Positions 52,755 through 62,233 of a stretch of 64,000 nt of DNA are shown here, in pieces. The stretch's first letter is position 1, and each line of letters opens with the position of its first letter. Source of the stretch: Oleispira sp036960605 (GTDB taxonomy: Bacteria > Pseudomonadota > Gammaproteobacteria > Pseudomonadales > Oceanobacteraceae); NCBI GenBank assembly GCA_036960605.1, contig JBALXI010000014.1, positions 1-64,000 on the forward strand, in the 5' to 3' direction. The translations under genes were made by a program, and so were the position numbers. The notes below the pieces were generated by a model that saw nothing but the letters and a program-made list of their open reading frames with translations, ran no database searches and was not told where the DNA came from.

Positions 52755-54038
52755 CTATTTTGGGCTATTCTTTGCCTCTATCCACTGCGCCATATACTGG
52801 GTACTCTTCATTGAATGGTGTCGCAGCATTTGGCCAGTGAAATTTGCTTGGCGTAAGGCTAGGCGTTGATTCAACTGTAATAATAAACGTTCGATCAATA
52901 TAGGTTGCCATAGAGCCTTGTCGTATTGTTGCTGTACTAGGTTAAACCCATGTTTTTGATAAGTTATAAAACGTTGATCGTCTTGATAGAGTTTGATAGC
53001 CGCATCAGCAAAGGCTTGAGGGTTACTTAACATAGTCTGGATATTGATAACTTCACCATTCCAAGGTAGTTGAAAAAGCATGCCCTCACTGCCGATCGTG
53101 GTGGTTATACTCGGGGTACCACATTCCATGGCATCACTCAGCTTACCTTTAATGCCCGCGCCAAAACGAATTGGTGCTAATAGAATACGGGCCTTCTTGA
53201 GCACGGCTTTGGCATCTTCTGCCCAGCCCTTAATTAAAAAACCTTGTTTTTCATTATGCAGCTGAGTAGCTTTTGGCGGTGGGTAAGCGCCATAGATGTG
53301 CATTTGTGCTTTCGGTAGCTGTTTACGAATCAGCGGCCAAATATGTTGTTTTAATTGCAGGACAATATCCCAGTTCGGCGCGTGACGGAAATTACCGATG
53401 CTGATGAAGTGCTCTCGGTCTTCGAAGTTGGGTAGCTGCTTAATATCGTCTTCTTGCGCTGGCGATAACATAAAGGGTAGGTACATCAACTGCTGTTCAG
53501 GCACTTGGAAATGCTCAATCAATAGCGCCACTTCTACTGGAGAAATCATTAAGGTGAGATCACTGCGGAAAATGGCGGCGATTTCTCGTATCGCTAAATC
53601 ACTGTGTAAAAACTGAGAAACCTCACTGGGCTTAGTAATGTCGAAAGTGGTGCCCTTTTTCATCGCTTTTTGTCGCGCTTCACGCAGGCTGTGTAGGTCT
53701 TCGGTATTTAAAACTCGTAATGCGTGTGGGCAGAACTTCTCGACCCGCCAGCCAAACTGCTCTTCCATCATAAAGCGGTCAAAAATCACCAAGTCAGGAT
53801 TCAGCTCAGTTATGTAGTCGTCAAAACTTTCGTTATTGAGTTCAATGCCTTGGCAGGTAATGCCAAGCCCCTCAAGATCCACCATGTGCTCACTGAGTTG
53901 AGCGGGGCTAGCAAAGGTTATAGGCCAACACTGAGCTTGCATCGTCATAATCAACTGCATCATACGGCTGCCCGCCGCGGATGAATTAGGTTCGGGCCAT
54001 ACATAACCTATAATGAGTACTTGCTGAAATCTAGGCAT
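52755..54038 (-). CDS. Family 4-like glycosyltransferase
   Basis: About 427 residues; GT-B fold. The N-terminal GYVWPEPNSSAAGSR (about 10-24) and the C-terminal donor-binding stretch ILLAPIRFGAGIKGKLSDAMECGTPSITTTIGSEGM match GT4 enzymes acting on polysaccharide or LPS. ATG 54038 has AGGA eight bases upstream; an ATG two codons before it is too close to the same site. It lies thirteen bases from the DMT gene, so the two are cotranscribed. Confidence 0.87.
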   Translation of the reverse strand: MPRFQQVLIIGYVWPEPNSSAAGSRMMQLIMTMQAQCWPITFASPAQLSEHMVDLEGLGITCQGIELNNESFDDYITELNPDLVIFDRFMMEEQFGWRVEKFCPHALRVLNTEDLHSLREARQKAMKKGTTFDITKPSEVSQFLHSDLAIREIAAIFRSDLTLMISPVEVALLIEHFQVPEQQLMYLPFMLSPAQEDDIKQLPNFEDREHFISIGNFRHAPNWDIVLQLKQHIWPLIRKQLPKAQMHIYGAYPPPKATQLHNEKQGFLIKGWAEDAKAVLKKARILLAPIRFGAGIKGKLSDAMECGTPSITTTIGSEGMLFQLPWNGEVINIQTMLSNPQAFADAAIKLYQDDQRFITYQKHGFNLVQQQYDKALWQPILIERLLLQLNQRLALRQANFTGQMLRHHSMKSTQYMAQWIEAKNSPK

Positions 54039-54057
54039 CGTCATAATCCTTTCTACT

Positions 54058-55041
54058 TTAAGCTTCTACTTTAGGTTTTATGGCGGTAGCGGCTGTGTTC
54101 TTTTTGGGTTTTAGGCGGCTAACCCCTAAAATCACCAATACCATGCCGAGACCATGATAAAGGGTGAACACCTCACCTAATAATATCACGGCCATGATGC
54201 TGGTCATTATTGGCCCCACGGTACCGGTTAACGCGGCATTGGCTGAGCCGATACGCTTAACCGCTTCACTGATCATAAAGGAAGGCACTACAGTCGCCGC
54301 AAATGTTAATAACAGTATGATCGCCATGAGTTCATTGCTGAACTCCCAGCTATTGCTATTAAAACCGGAGCTATTAAAGCCAGAGCTGGTGGATTCGTTG
54401 AGCATGACGACTAAGCCCGTATGGATAAGCGTTGCAAAGGTGGCGCTGGCCATTGAAATGCAGGTAAATAGTAAGCTGCCAAGGCGATCGATGTGCTTTT
54501 TACTGAATAGCATATAGATGGCATAAGAGAGTGCGCTTAATAGAATCAGCAGGCTGCCGTGAATTACTTGCTCACCTTGCAGGCTTAAATCCTGTAAAAA
54601 GATACAGATAATGCCGGCATAGCATAATATTAAGGCCCCCAGTTGCTGCTGGCTGACTTTATGCTTAAAAATGATCGCGCCTAATATCACCACTAAAGTG
54701 GGGTAGGCGTATAGAATGATGCGTTCTAATTGGGCGTTCGCCAGCTCTAAGCCTTTTAAATCCAAAAAGCTCGCGAGGTAATAGCCAAATAAACCGACAA
54801 AAGCGGCGGCAAACCAGTGCTTAAAGGGCAGCTTTATCTTTTGCTTCTGGAGAACGATCGCGCCAATTAACAGATACACAGGCAAAGCCAGTAGCATACG
54901 CAGCAACATCAGGCTAAGGGCATCGATACCATAGCCGTAAGCCCATTTAATAATAATGGGCTTACAAGAAAAGAGTAAGGCAGCCCCGATGGCGAAGGCA
55001 AAACCTTGCTTATTGACGGTATCGATACTTGAATGATTCAT
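54058..55041 (-). CDS. EamA/DMT family transporter
   Basis: A 327-residue membrane protein with about ten helices in two EamA repeats (about 12-140 and 165-310). The first helix AIGAALLFSCKPIIIKWAYGYG and VILLGEVFTLYHGLGMVLVILGV are typical. A hydrophilic Ser/Gly/Asn insertion (STSSGFNSSGFNSNSWE) lies in one loop. It precedes the glycosyltransferase in the same operon. The substrate is unknown. Confidence 0.87.
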   Translation of the reverse strand: MNHSSIDTVNKQGFAFAIGAALLFSCKPIIIKWAYGYGIDALSLMLLRMLLALPVYLLIGAIVLQKQKIKLPFKHWFAAAFVGLFGYYLASFLDLKGLELANAQLERIILYAYPTLVVILGAIIFKHKVSQQQLGALILCYAGIICIFLQDLSLQGEQVIHGSLLILLSALSYAIYMLFSKKHIDRLGSLLFTCISMASATFATLIHTGLVVMLNESTSSGFNSSGFNSNSWEFSNELMAIILLLTFAATVVPSFMISEAVKRIGSANAALTGTVGPIMTSIMAVILLGEVFTLYHGLGMVLVILGVSRLKPKKNTAATAIKPKVEA

Positions 55042-55125
55042 ATGATTCTTTTAATAATATTTTAAAAAAACTCGTTGAGCGCAAATAGGCTAATACAGGT
55101 TGGTTAATACCTATCGAGGCTGATA

Positions 55126-55197
55126 ATACAAGTTTCGACACTTTTTAACCATTTGATACAAGTTTCATTTGTCCGTAAGGGCCAAAATCCGTATAAT
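55126..55197 (+). promoter_or_regulatory. pyrG promoter with upstream direct repeats
   Basis: TTGTCC (55169-55174) and TATAAT (55192-55197) are separated by 17 bp, with a GC-rich region (GTAGCGCC) after it. ATACAAGTTTC occurs twice, at 55126-55136 and 55156-55166, exactly 30 bp apart (about three helical turns), and the second ends two bases before the -35. This looks like a tandem activator site. Confidence 0.65.
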
Positions 55198-55265
55198 GTA
55201 GCGCCATCTTGTACAGAAACTTGCGTTCTGTAATTTAAAAATTTTCTCCAGTTCTCGGATCCTGT

Positions 55266-56888
55266 ATGACACGTTATATCTTTGTCACGGGCGGTGTTGT
55301 TTCCTCATTAGGAAAAGGCATTGCATCGGCTTCATTAGCCGCAATTTTAGAAGCTCGTGGCCTTAAGGTTACGATGCTGAAGCTGGACCCTTATATTAAC
55401 GTCGACCCGGGCACTATGAGCCCGTTTCAGCACGGTGAAGTTTTCGTCACCGAAGATGGTGCTGAAACTGACTTAGATTTGGGTCACTACGAGCGTTTCA
55501 TCAATACCAAGATGTCTCGTCGTAATAACTTTACCACTGGCCGTATCTATACGGATGTTCTTGCGAAAGAGCGTCGTGGTGATTATTTAGGCGGTACGGT
55601 TCAGGTAATTCCTCATATCACTGACGAAATTAAGCGTCGTGTTATTGATGGTGCTGAAGGTTCTGATGTTGCCCTAGTTGAAATCGGCGGTACGGTAGGT
55701 GATATCGAATCACAACCTTTCCTTGAAGCTGTTCGTCAAATGAAAGTTGAACTGGGTTCTAAGCGCGCGTTGTCTGTGCATTTAACTCTAGTTCCTTACA
55801 TTGCCACAGCGGGCGAGACCAAAACTAAGCCGACTCAGCATTCTGTAAAAGAAATGCGCACTATTGGCCTACAGCCAGATGTACTGATCTGTCGTAGTGA
55901 TCATAAAATCGATGCGTCTTCTTTACGCAAAATCTCTTTGTTTACCAACGTTGAAGAGCGTGCGGTTATTCCATTGGAAGATGCTGATACGATTTACAAG
56001 ATTCCTGGTGTATTACACGAAGCCGGTCTTGATGACTTGATCGTTGAGAAATTTGACTTAACGTGCCATGAACCAGATCTAAGCGATTGGGATCAAGTAG
56101 TTGATGCTAAGTTGAATCCAGAGCAGCAAGTCAATATTGCCATGGTTGGTAAATACATGGAGCTGTTGGATGCTTATAAGTCGTTGATCGAAGCTATTGA
56201 TCACGCCGGTATCCATCACAAAGCGAAAGTAAATATTCAATTTATTGATGCTGAAGTGATTGAACGCCAAGGCACCGATATCTTAAAAGGTAAAGACGCC
56301 ATTCTAGTACCGGGTGGTTTTGGCCATCGCGGTGTAGAAGGTAAGATTAGAACAGTTCAGTTTGCCCGTGAAAACAAGGTGCCTTTCTTAGGTATTTGTT
56401 TAGGCATGCAGTCTGCTGTTATTGAATTCGCCCGTAACGTTATGGGTTGGGAAGACGCTCACTCGACCGAGTTTGATGCGGATACCACACATCCAGTGGT
56501 GGGTTTGATCACTGAATGGACTGACGCTACTGGTAATACAGAAGTACGCGATACTAATTCTGATCTAGGCGGCACAATGCGCTTAGGTGGACAAGAATGT
56601 CGCTTAACGGAAGGCTCAAATACAGCTCTCGCTTATGGCGAAGAAGTTGTTGTAGAACGCCACCGTCACCGTTACGAAGTAAACGCCACTATCATTGCTG
56701 AGCTGGAAAAATCCGGTTTACGTATTGCTGGTCGTTCTATCGATGGCGATTTGGTTGAAGTTGTCGAAGTGATTGATCACCCATGGTTTGTCGGTTGTCA
56801 GTTCCACCCAGAATTTACTTCTACACCACGTCATGGACATGGATTATTCAGTGCTTTTATTAATGCGGCGATTGAACACAAAGCATAA
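55266..56888 (+). CDS. pyrG: CTP synthase
   Basis: A 540-residue enzyme converting UTP to CTP with glutamine nitrogen. The N-terminal synthase domain (FVTGGVVSSLGKGIASASLA at about 5-24, KLDPYINVDPGTMSPFQHGEVFV) joins a class I glutamine amidotransferase domain with the nucleophile in FLGICLGMQSAVIEFARNV and the catalytic His-x-Glu in FHPEF. Length is standard. It is the first gene of the pyrG-eno-ftsB-ispD-ispF run. Confidence 0.97.
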   Translation: MTRYIFVTGGVVSSLGKGIASASLAAILEARGLKVTMLKLDPYINVDPGTMSPFQHGEVFVTEDGAETDLDLGHYERFINTKMSRRNNFTTGRIYTDVLAKERRGDYLGGTVQVIPHITDEIKRRVIDGAEGSDVALVEIGGTVGDIESQPFLEAVRQMKVELGSKRALSVHLTLVPYIATAGETKTKPTQHSVKEMRTIGLQPDVLICRSDHKIDASSLRKISLFTNVEERAVIPLEDADTIYKIPGVLHEAGLDDLIVEKFDLTCHEPDLSDWDQVVDAKLNPEQQVNIAMVGKYMELLDAYKSLIEAIDHAGIHHKAKVNIQFIDAEVIERQGTDILKGKDAILVPGGFGHRGVEGKIRTVQFARENKVPFLGICLGMQSAVIEFARNVMGWEDAHSTEFDADTTHPVVGLITEWTDATGNTEVRDTNSDLGGTMRLGGQECRLTEGSNTALAYGEEVVVERHRHRYEVNATIIAELEKSGLRIAGRSIDGDLVEVVEVIDHPWFVGCQFHPEFTSTPRHGHGLFSAFINAAIEHKA

Positions 56889-57026
56889 AGGCTTTTCTTT
56901 ATAGCAAAGAAAAGTAGCACTGAGTTAACGTTAGAAATCTGAAACATTTTTAAAAAATAGCACGCCGCGTTGATCGTTATTCGTATCCGCGGCGCAGTAA
57001 GATTAAAATACGGAGAAGATAGTTAC

Positions 57027-58319
57027 ATGGCTAACATTATTGATATCAGAGCACGCGAAGTTTTAGATTCACGTGGCAACCCTACCATCGAAGCTGACGT
57101 TACATTAGAAGGCGGTTTCTTTGGAACGGCTTGTGCTCCTTCTGGCGCATCAACCGGTTCTCGCGAAGCATTAGAATTACGTGATGGCGATAAAAGCCGT
57201 TATTTAGGTAAGGGCGTATTGAAAGCCGTTGCCAATGTGAATGATGTCATTAAGCCTGTATTACTGGGTATGAATGCTCTAGATCAAAGCGCACTTGATA
57301 ACAAAATGCTTGAACTAGATGGCACTGATAACAAAGCAACGTTAGGCGCTAACGCTATTTTGGCTGTCTCGCTAGCCGCTGCTAAAGCCGCTGCTGTTGC
57401 GAAAGGCGTTGAGCTTTATGAGCACATCGCTGATCTAAACGGTACGCCGGGTCAGTACTCTATGCCATTGCCTATGATGAACATCATCAACGGTGGCGAG
57501 CACGCTGATAATAACGTTGATATTCAAGAGTTCATGGTTCAGCCAGTAGCTGCTCCTAGCTTTGCTGAAGCATTACGCGCCGGCGCTGAAATCTTCCACA
57601 GCTTGAAGAAAGTATTAAGCGAACAGGGCATGAGCACTTCAGTAGGAGACGAAGGGGGTTTCGCACCTAACCTAGCGTCTAACGCTGATGCACTAGCAGC
57701 CATTAAAGTGGCTGTTGCTAACGCCGGTTATGAGTTGGGTAAAGACATTACGCTTGCTCTTGATTGCGCGGCGACTGAATTTTATGTTGATGGCAAATAT
57801 GACATGAAGGGTGAAGGCAAGGTTTTCACTTCTAATCAGTTCTCTGATTATCTAGCGGGTTTATGTGAATTGTACCCAATCGCTTCTATTGAAGACGGTT
57901 TGGACGAATCTGATTGGGATGGTTGGAAGTACCAGACTGATATCCTAGGCAAGAAAGTACAGTTGGTGGGTGATGACTTGTTCGTTACTAATACTGCAAT
58001 CTTGAAAGAAGGCATCGAGAAGGGTGTTGCTAACTCTATCTTGATTAAATTCAATCAGATTGGTTCTCTAACTGAAACGCTTGCAGCGATTCAGATGGCG
58101 AAAGATGCAGGCTATACCGTTGTTATCTCTCACCGCTCTGGTGAAACTGAAGATACAACGATTGCTGATTTGGCTGTTGGTACTTGTGCTGGTCAGATTA
58201 AGACAGGTTCTTTATGTCGTTCTGATCGTGTTTCTAAGTACAACCGTCTATTGCGCATCGAAGAGCAGTTGGCCGGTAAAGCACCTTACAATGGTTTGAA
58301 AGAAATCAAGGGCCAGTAA
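57027..58319 (+). CDS. eno: Enolase
   Basis: A 430-residue glycolytic enzyme. ANIIDIRAREVLDSRGNPTIEADV is the enolase N-terminus; SVGDEGGFAPNL (about 204-215), ALDCAATEFY, SIEDGLDESDW and VISHRSGETEDTTIADLAVG carry the Mg2+ and catalytic residues. The open frame extends upstream, but ATG 57027 with CGGAGAAG ahead gives the conserved start. In many relatives kdsA lies between pyrG and eno; here only about 140 bp separate them. Confidence 0.97.
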   Translation: MANIIDIRAREVLDSRGNPTIEADVTLEGGFFGTACAPSGASTGSREALELRDGDKSRYLGKGVLKAVANVNDVIKPVLLGMNALDQSALDNKMLELDGTDNKATLGANAILAVSLAAAKAAAVAKGVELYEHIADLNGTPGQYSMPLPMMNIINGGEHADNNVDIQEFMVQPVAAPSFAEALRAGAEIFHSLKKVLSEQGMSTSVGDEGGFAPNLASNADALAAIKVAVANAGYELGKDITLALDCAATEFYVDGKYDMKGEGKVFTSNQFSDYLAGLCELYPIASIEDGLDESDWDGWKYQTDILGKKVQLVGDDLFVTNTAILKEGIEKGVANSILIKFNQIGSLTETLAAIQMAKDAGYTVVISHRSGETEDTTIADLAVGTCAGQIKTGSLCRSDRVSKYNRLLRIEEQLAGKAPYNGLKEIKGQ

Positions 58320-58369
58320 TAACGGCTCAGTAGTCGCTGCTTACTAAAAGCGGTCAGTAAAACTGATCT

Positions 58370-58392
58370 AGTGCTAATACATTATTAGCACT
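58370..58392. repeat. 9-bp inverted repeat after eno
   Basis: AGTGCTAAT and ATTAGCACT pair perfectly across a 5-nt loop, 50 bases after the eno stop. It has no T tract and is probably a stabilising 3' hairpin before the terminator at 58411. Confidence 0.5.
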
Positions 58393-58410
58393 AAGTTGAT
58401 GCTTTATAAG

Positions 58411-58457
58411 AAGGGAAGTTGAATTTTTATTTCGATAAAAACTCGCTTCCCTTTTTT
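58411..58457 (+). terminator. Terminator after eno with inner UUCG hairpin
   Basis: AAGGGAAG and CTTCCCTT form the outer stem; inside, TTTTAT-TTCG-ATAAAA makes a second hairpin closed by a TTCG tetraloop. A run of six T follows. Confidence 0.8.
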
Positions 58458-58684
58458 GCTTAAATGATCTGTACTTCTTTAAGATAAAATAATAGTCACT
58501 ATTCAGGTAGTTCAAATTAAGACAGAATAAGATCCATTATTGGGTGTTTGTGGAGCAAATATGCGAGGCAGGAGCCGAACTAAGGCTACAGGGATCGTAT
58601 TCACGCCGTTTTGTGGAATAAATATCCAATCATGAATCGATTTATAAAACCTGCTGAATAGTTACAAATAATAAAGGGATAGAA
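58458..58684. other. Intergenic region with possible dispersed repeat
   Basis: No gene was seen. GGCAGGAGCCGAACTAAGG, then GGGATCGTATTCACG and TTTTGTGGAATAAATATCC (about 58564-58632), has the look of a dispersed repeat of a kind I recall from marine gammaproteobacterial intergenic regions; homology has not been tested. AAAGGGA lies just before the ftsB ATG. Confidence 0.35.
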
Positions 58685-58984
58685 ATGGCGATTAAATGGA
58701 TTTTATCCTTATCAATACCCATCTTGTTGATTCTGATTTTACAATATCGATTTTGGTTTGATGATACTGGTGTGGTTGCTAGCTGGCAGTTACAAGAGCA
58801 AATGACGGCTCTTGATCAGGATATCGCAGCACAGCAGGTGCGTAACGATTGGATGAAGGCTGAGGTGGATGATTTACGCCTAAGCGATGATCTGATCGAA
58901 GAAAAAGCACGAGAAGATTTAGGCTTTATCGGCAAAGACGAAAGCTTTTACTTAATTTTGGATAAGCCTAAGGGTAATCGCTAA
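58685..58984 (+). CDS. ftsB: Cell division protein FtsB
   Basis: A 99-residue single-pass inner-membrane protein of the FtsQLB complex. An N-terminal helix (about 5-22) is followed by a periplasmic coiled coil (about 35-70) and the conserved EEKAREDLGFIGKDESFY. It lies two bases before ispD, as in most gammaproteobacteria. Confidence 0.93.
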   Translation: MAIKWILSLSIPILLILILQYRFWFDDTGVVASWQLQEQMTALDQDIAAQQVRNDWMKAEVDDLRLSDDLIEEKAREDLGFIGKDESFYLILDKPKGNR

Positions 58985-58986
58985 TT

Positions 58987-59748
58987 ATGAAGGTTAAGCA
59001 AACCTGGCTTGTACTACCTGCAGCGGGTATCGGTTCTAGAATGAAGGCTGATCGGCCAAAGCAGTATTTAGAGATGACGGTTAACGGTTCTAAAAAAACA
59101 GTTATCGAATATACCTTAGACGCCGTCTTAGCGTATTCCGGTATCTATAAAGTCGTTGTTGTCGTTACCCTAGGTGATCCCTATTGGCAAGAAATTAGCC
59201 AAGCCCGTGGCTACGATAAAGATCCTCGTATTTTGGTTGTAGCAGGTGGCAGTGAGCGTTGTTATTCCGTTTTAAATGCTTTGACCGCCATCAGCGCTAT
59301 AGAGCAGCAAGCGAAAGAACAATCGAATAAAGAGAAAGAGTTGGCTTGGGTTGCGGTACACGATGTTGCTCGCCCATGTTTATCTTATGCGGATTTAGAT
59401 AAATTATTTTCAGCTGTAGAAAACTACCCAGACGGCGGAATTTTAGCCGCGCCTGTTCGCGATACGATGAAACGTGGATTGGCATCGAATGTTAACGGCA
59501 GTCGTATTGAACATACTGTTGAAAGAGAACAGCTTTGGCATGCACTCACGCCGCAAATGTTCCCGTTAAATTCATTACTTAATAATTTACAATCTGCATT
59601 AGCAGAGGATTTTGAAGTAACGGATGAAGCATCGGCGATGGAACATGCAGGTGCTCAGCCCGTACTGGTTAGCGGACGAAGTGACAATCTAAAAATTACT
59701 CGCCCAGAAGATTTAAAGTTGGCTGAGTTTTATTTAAATAATTTTTAA
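58987..59748 (+). CDS. ispD: 2-C-methyl-D-erythritol 4-phosphate cytidylyltransferase
   Basis: A 253-residue MEP-pathway enzyme. The N-terminal nucleotide site LPAAGIGSRMKADRPKQYLEM (about 10-30) and VHDVARPCL (about 123-131), APVRDTMK and EREQLWHALTPQMF are conserved. An inserted EQQAKEQSNKEKELAW segment makes it slightly longer than E. coli IspD. ispF follows sixteen bases later. Confidence 0.95.
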   Translation: MKVKQTWLVLPAAGIGSRMKADRPKQYLEMTVNGSKKTVIEYTLDAVLAYSGIYKVVVVVTLGDPYWQEISQARGYDKDPRILVVAGGSERCYSVLNALTAISAIEQQAKEQSNKEKELAWVAVHDVARPCLSYADLDKLFSAVENYPDGGILAAPVRDTMKRGLASNVNGSRIEHTVEREQLWHALTPQMFPLNSLLNNLQSALAEDFEVTDEASAMEHAGAQPVLVSGRSDNLKITRPEDLKLAEFYLNNF

Positions 59749-59764
59749 GATAGAGAATCTGTCG

Positions 59765-60238
59765 ATGCGTATTGGTCATGGTTTTGATGTACATAAATTT
59801 GGTGAAGGCGATTTCATAACCCTAGGGGGAGTGCAGATTCCTTATAGCCAAGGTCTCATCGCTCACTCTGATGGTGACGTGGCTTTGCATGCGTTATGCG
59901 ACGCGCTATTAGGGGCTTGTGCATTAGGCGATATCGGCAAGCATTTTCCTGATACGGATGATGAGTTTGCCGGTGCAGATAGTCGTGGTTTATTACGTCA
60001 CGTTATGGGATTAATAAAAGAACAGGGCTACAACATCGGTAATGTGGATGTCACCATTATTGCCCAGGCGCCTAAGATGTCCCCCCATATAGACATCATG
60101 CGTGAACGTATAGCGGAAGATCTTAACTGCGCATTGAACCAAGTAAACGTAAAAGCGACGACCACAGAGAAACTCGGTTTCGAAGGTCGTAATGAAGGCA
60201 TATCCGTACATGCGGTTGCTTTGCTATTAAATGCTTAA
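59765..60238 (+). CDS. ispF: 2-C-methyl-D-erythritol 2,4-cyclodiphosphate synthase
   Basis: A 157-residue MEP-pathway enzyme. RIGHGFDVHKFG (about 2-13; Asp-x-His zinc site), AHSDGDVALHALCDALLGA and HFPDTD, then TTTEKLGFEGRNEGI are all intact. It is cotranscribed with ispD and ftsB. Confidence 0.97.
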   Translation: MRIGHGFDVHKFGEGDFITLGGVQIPYSQGLIAHSDGDVALHALCDALLGACALGDIGKHFPDTDDEFAGADSRGLLRHVMGLIKEQGYNIGNVDVTIIAQAPKMSPHIDIMRERIAEDLNCALNQVNVKATTTEKLGFEGRNEGISVHAVALLLNA

Positions 60239-60338
60239 GGCATTTTAATAAATCATTTTGTATGGTGATGATTATTATAAATAATAGTTATCAGCAGAAG
60301 TTATAAACAATAGTTTGATAGACAGTTTGAGAAATATT

Positions 60339-61445
60339 ATGTGGAATTTTGATTGGCCAAAAGCGTACCCTGAAACACAGGCTCAAGGGATGTTAAAAAT
60401 TAAGCCAGAAGATTTTCAGGTCGATGAAATTCCTTTGGTCTCACCAAGTGGCGAAGGCGAACATATCTACCTTCATATTAAAAAACGTGAAGTGAATACT
60501 CATTGGGTTAGCCGTTTATTAGCAGAGAAATTTGGCGTTAAAGAACTAGACGTTAGCTATGCTGGGCAAAAAGATCGTTACGCGGTCACCACACAGTGGT
60601 TTAGCATTTACGCCCCTAAAGTTGAAATGGTATTAGAGTCGCGTCCTTTTCCGGATGAAGATATTGAAATATTAGCGCAAACCCGTCATAGCAAAAAGCT
60701 ACGCCGTGGTGATCATATCGGTAATCGATTTGAAATTGTTTTGCGAGATATTAAGTCGCCTGAAAGTGAAAGCGAAGGTATTGATAATTTAAAGCAAGCG
60801 ATAGAAGATAACCTACAAAAGATTAAACTCAATGGCGTGCCAAATTATTTTGGTTTACAGCGCTTTGGTCGTGGTGGTGGCAATATGGATCAAGCATTAG
60901 CCATGCTAACGGGCCAGCGCCGTGAAAAAAATCGCCAAAAGAAAAGCATGTATTTATCGGCTGCGCGATCTTATATCTTCAACCAAGTATTAGGCGCCCG
61001 TATTGAGCAGGGTCTTTGGGGCAAGCCATTAGCTGGTGATATTGATACCTCAGCTAACGAAATACAAAATGCCAATCAAGCCACTGCACCGATGTGGGGA
61101 CGTGGCCGTTTGAATTCGCAAACAGAAACGTTGGCGCTTGAGAAAAACATTGCAGAGCCTTTGGAAGACTTATGCAATGGCATGGAGCACGCAGGGTTAA
61201 ACCAAGAGCGCCGTGAAATTGTATCGAGCATTGAAAATATGCAATGGCAGTGGTTGGAAAGTGACGAGAGCACGGTTGATTTGAAAATCAGCTTTGCACT
61301 CGCGTCAGGGCATTATGCGACGTCCGTATTACAAGAATTCATCAATGTAACAGAACCTGATCGCTATGAAGATAAGCCATTTGTTTACAATGCAAGTGAG
61401 TCCATTACTAACCCTGCCAGCGAAACCAAAGAAGGCGGCGAGTAA
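60339..61445 (+). CDS. truD: tRNA pseudouridine(13) synthase TruD
   Basis: About 368 residues. The catalytic motif YAGQKDRYAVTTQWFS carries the active-site aspartate; PEDFQVDEIPL, RGDHIGNRFEIVLRD and GVPNYFGLQRFGRGGGN are family blocks. An upstream TTG at 60315 is in frame, but ATG 60339 (MWNFDWPKAYP) matches the family start. The stop overlaps the surE ATG as TAATG. Confidence 0.94.
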   Translation: MWNFDWPKAYPETQAQGMLKIKPEDFQVDEIPLVSPSGEGEHIYLHIKKREVNTHWVSRLLAEKFGVKELDVSYAGQKDRYAVTTQWFSIYAPKVEMVLESRPFPDEDIEILAQTRHSKKLRRGDHIGNRFEIVLRDIKSPESESEGIDNLKQAIEDNLQKIKLNGVPNYFGLQRFGRGGGNMDQALAMLTGQRREKNRQKKSMYLSAARSYIFNQVLGARIEQGLWGKPLAGDIDTSANEIQNANQATAPMWGRGRLNSQTETLALEKNIAEPLEDLCNGMEHAGLNQERREIVSSIENMQWQWLESDESTVDLKISFALASGHYATSVLQEFINVTEPDRYEDKPFVYNASESITNPASETKEGGE

Positions 61446-62194
61446 TGGCCTTTTTGTTATCTAATGATGACGGCGCACATGCGCCAGGGTTAGCTCAGCT
61501 GGCCCGATCTTTAAAAGATGAAGGTTATGAGTGCCATGTGATTGCCCCCGATCGAGATCGAAGCGGCGTCTCTAACTCACTCACATTGGATCGCCCTTTA
61601 CACCCTGTTCACCTGGAAAATGGTTTTATTGCTATTAATGGTACGCCAACAGACTGTGTGCACCTCGGCTTGAATGCATTATACCGCGGTGAAGAATTTG
61701 CCATCGAACGGGTCATTGCCGGTATTAACTCAGGTGCTAACCTCGGTGACGATGTTATCTATTCGGGTACAGTAGCGGCGGCAATGGAAGGGCGCTTTTT
61801 AGATAAAGCCCCTATTGCCATTTCGTTGGTAGGGAAAAAACATTTCGCCACGGCGGCAAAGGTTTTAGTCACCTTACTTCCTCAAATTGAAGCCTTGTCT
61901 TTACCTGAGCGCACCATAATCAACATCAATGTGCCTGATGTCCCTTTTGAAGAGTTAAAAGGCATTGAGATTACCCGCTTAGGGCATCGCGCACGTTCTG
62001 ATAATCCTGTGCTGACAACGAATCCTCGTGGCAAAGAATGCTATTGGATCTCTGCTGCAGGCGAAGGGGCTGATGCCGGTGAAGGCACGGATTTTCATGC
62101 CATAGAGCAAGGAAAAGTGAGCATTACGCCAATTCAGGCAGATATGACTCATGGAAATGCATTAGAATGCCTAGCATCGCTAAGCGGTATTTAG
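61445..62194 (+). CDS. surE: 5'-nucleotidase SurE
   Basis: A 249-residue stationary-phase survival nucleotidase. The metal site LLSNDDGAHAPGL (about 4-16), then VIAPDRDRSGVSNSLTL, GTPTDCV and GINSGANLGDDVIYSGTVAAAMEG are classic. It is coupled to truD by a one-base overlap and followed by pcm, the usual order. Confidence 0.96.
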   Translation: MAFLLSNDDGAHAPGLAQLARSLKDEGYECHVIAPDRDRSGVSNSLTLDRPLHPVHLENGFIAINGTPTDCVHLGLNALYRGEEFAIERVIAGINSGANLGDDVIYSGTVAAAMEGRFLDKAPIAISLVGKKHFATAAKVLVTLLPQIEALSLPERTIININVPDVPFEELKGIEITRLGHRARSDNPVLTTNPRGKECYWISAAGEGADAGEGTDFHAIEQGKVSITPIQADMTHGNALECLASLSGI

Positions 62195-62233
62195 CTGCGA
62201 GTTAGTCGCGGTTAATTTTACAAGGATCCACAG

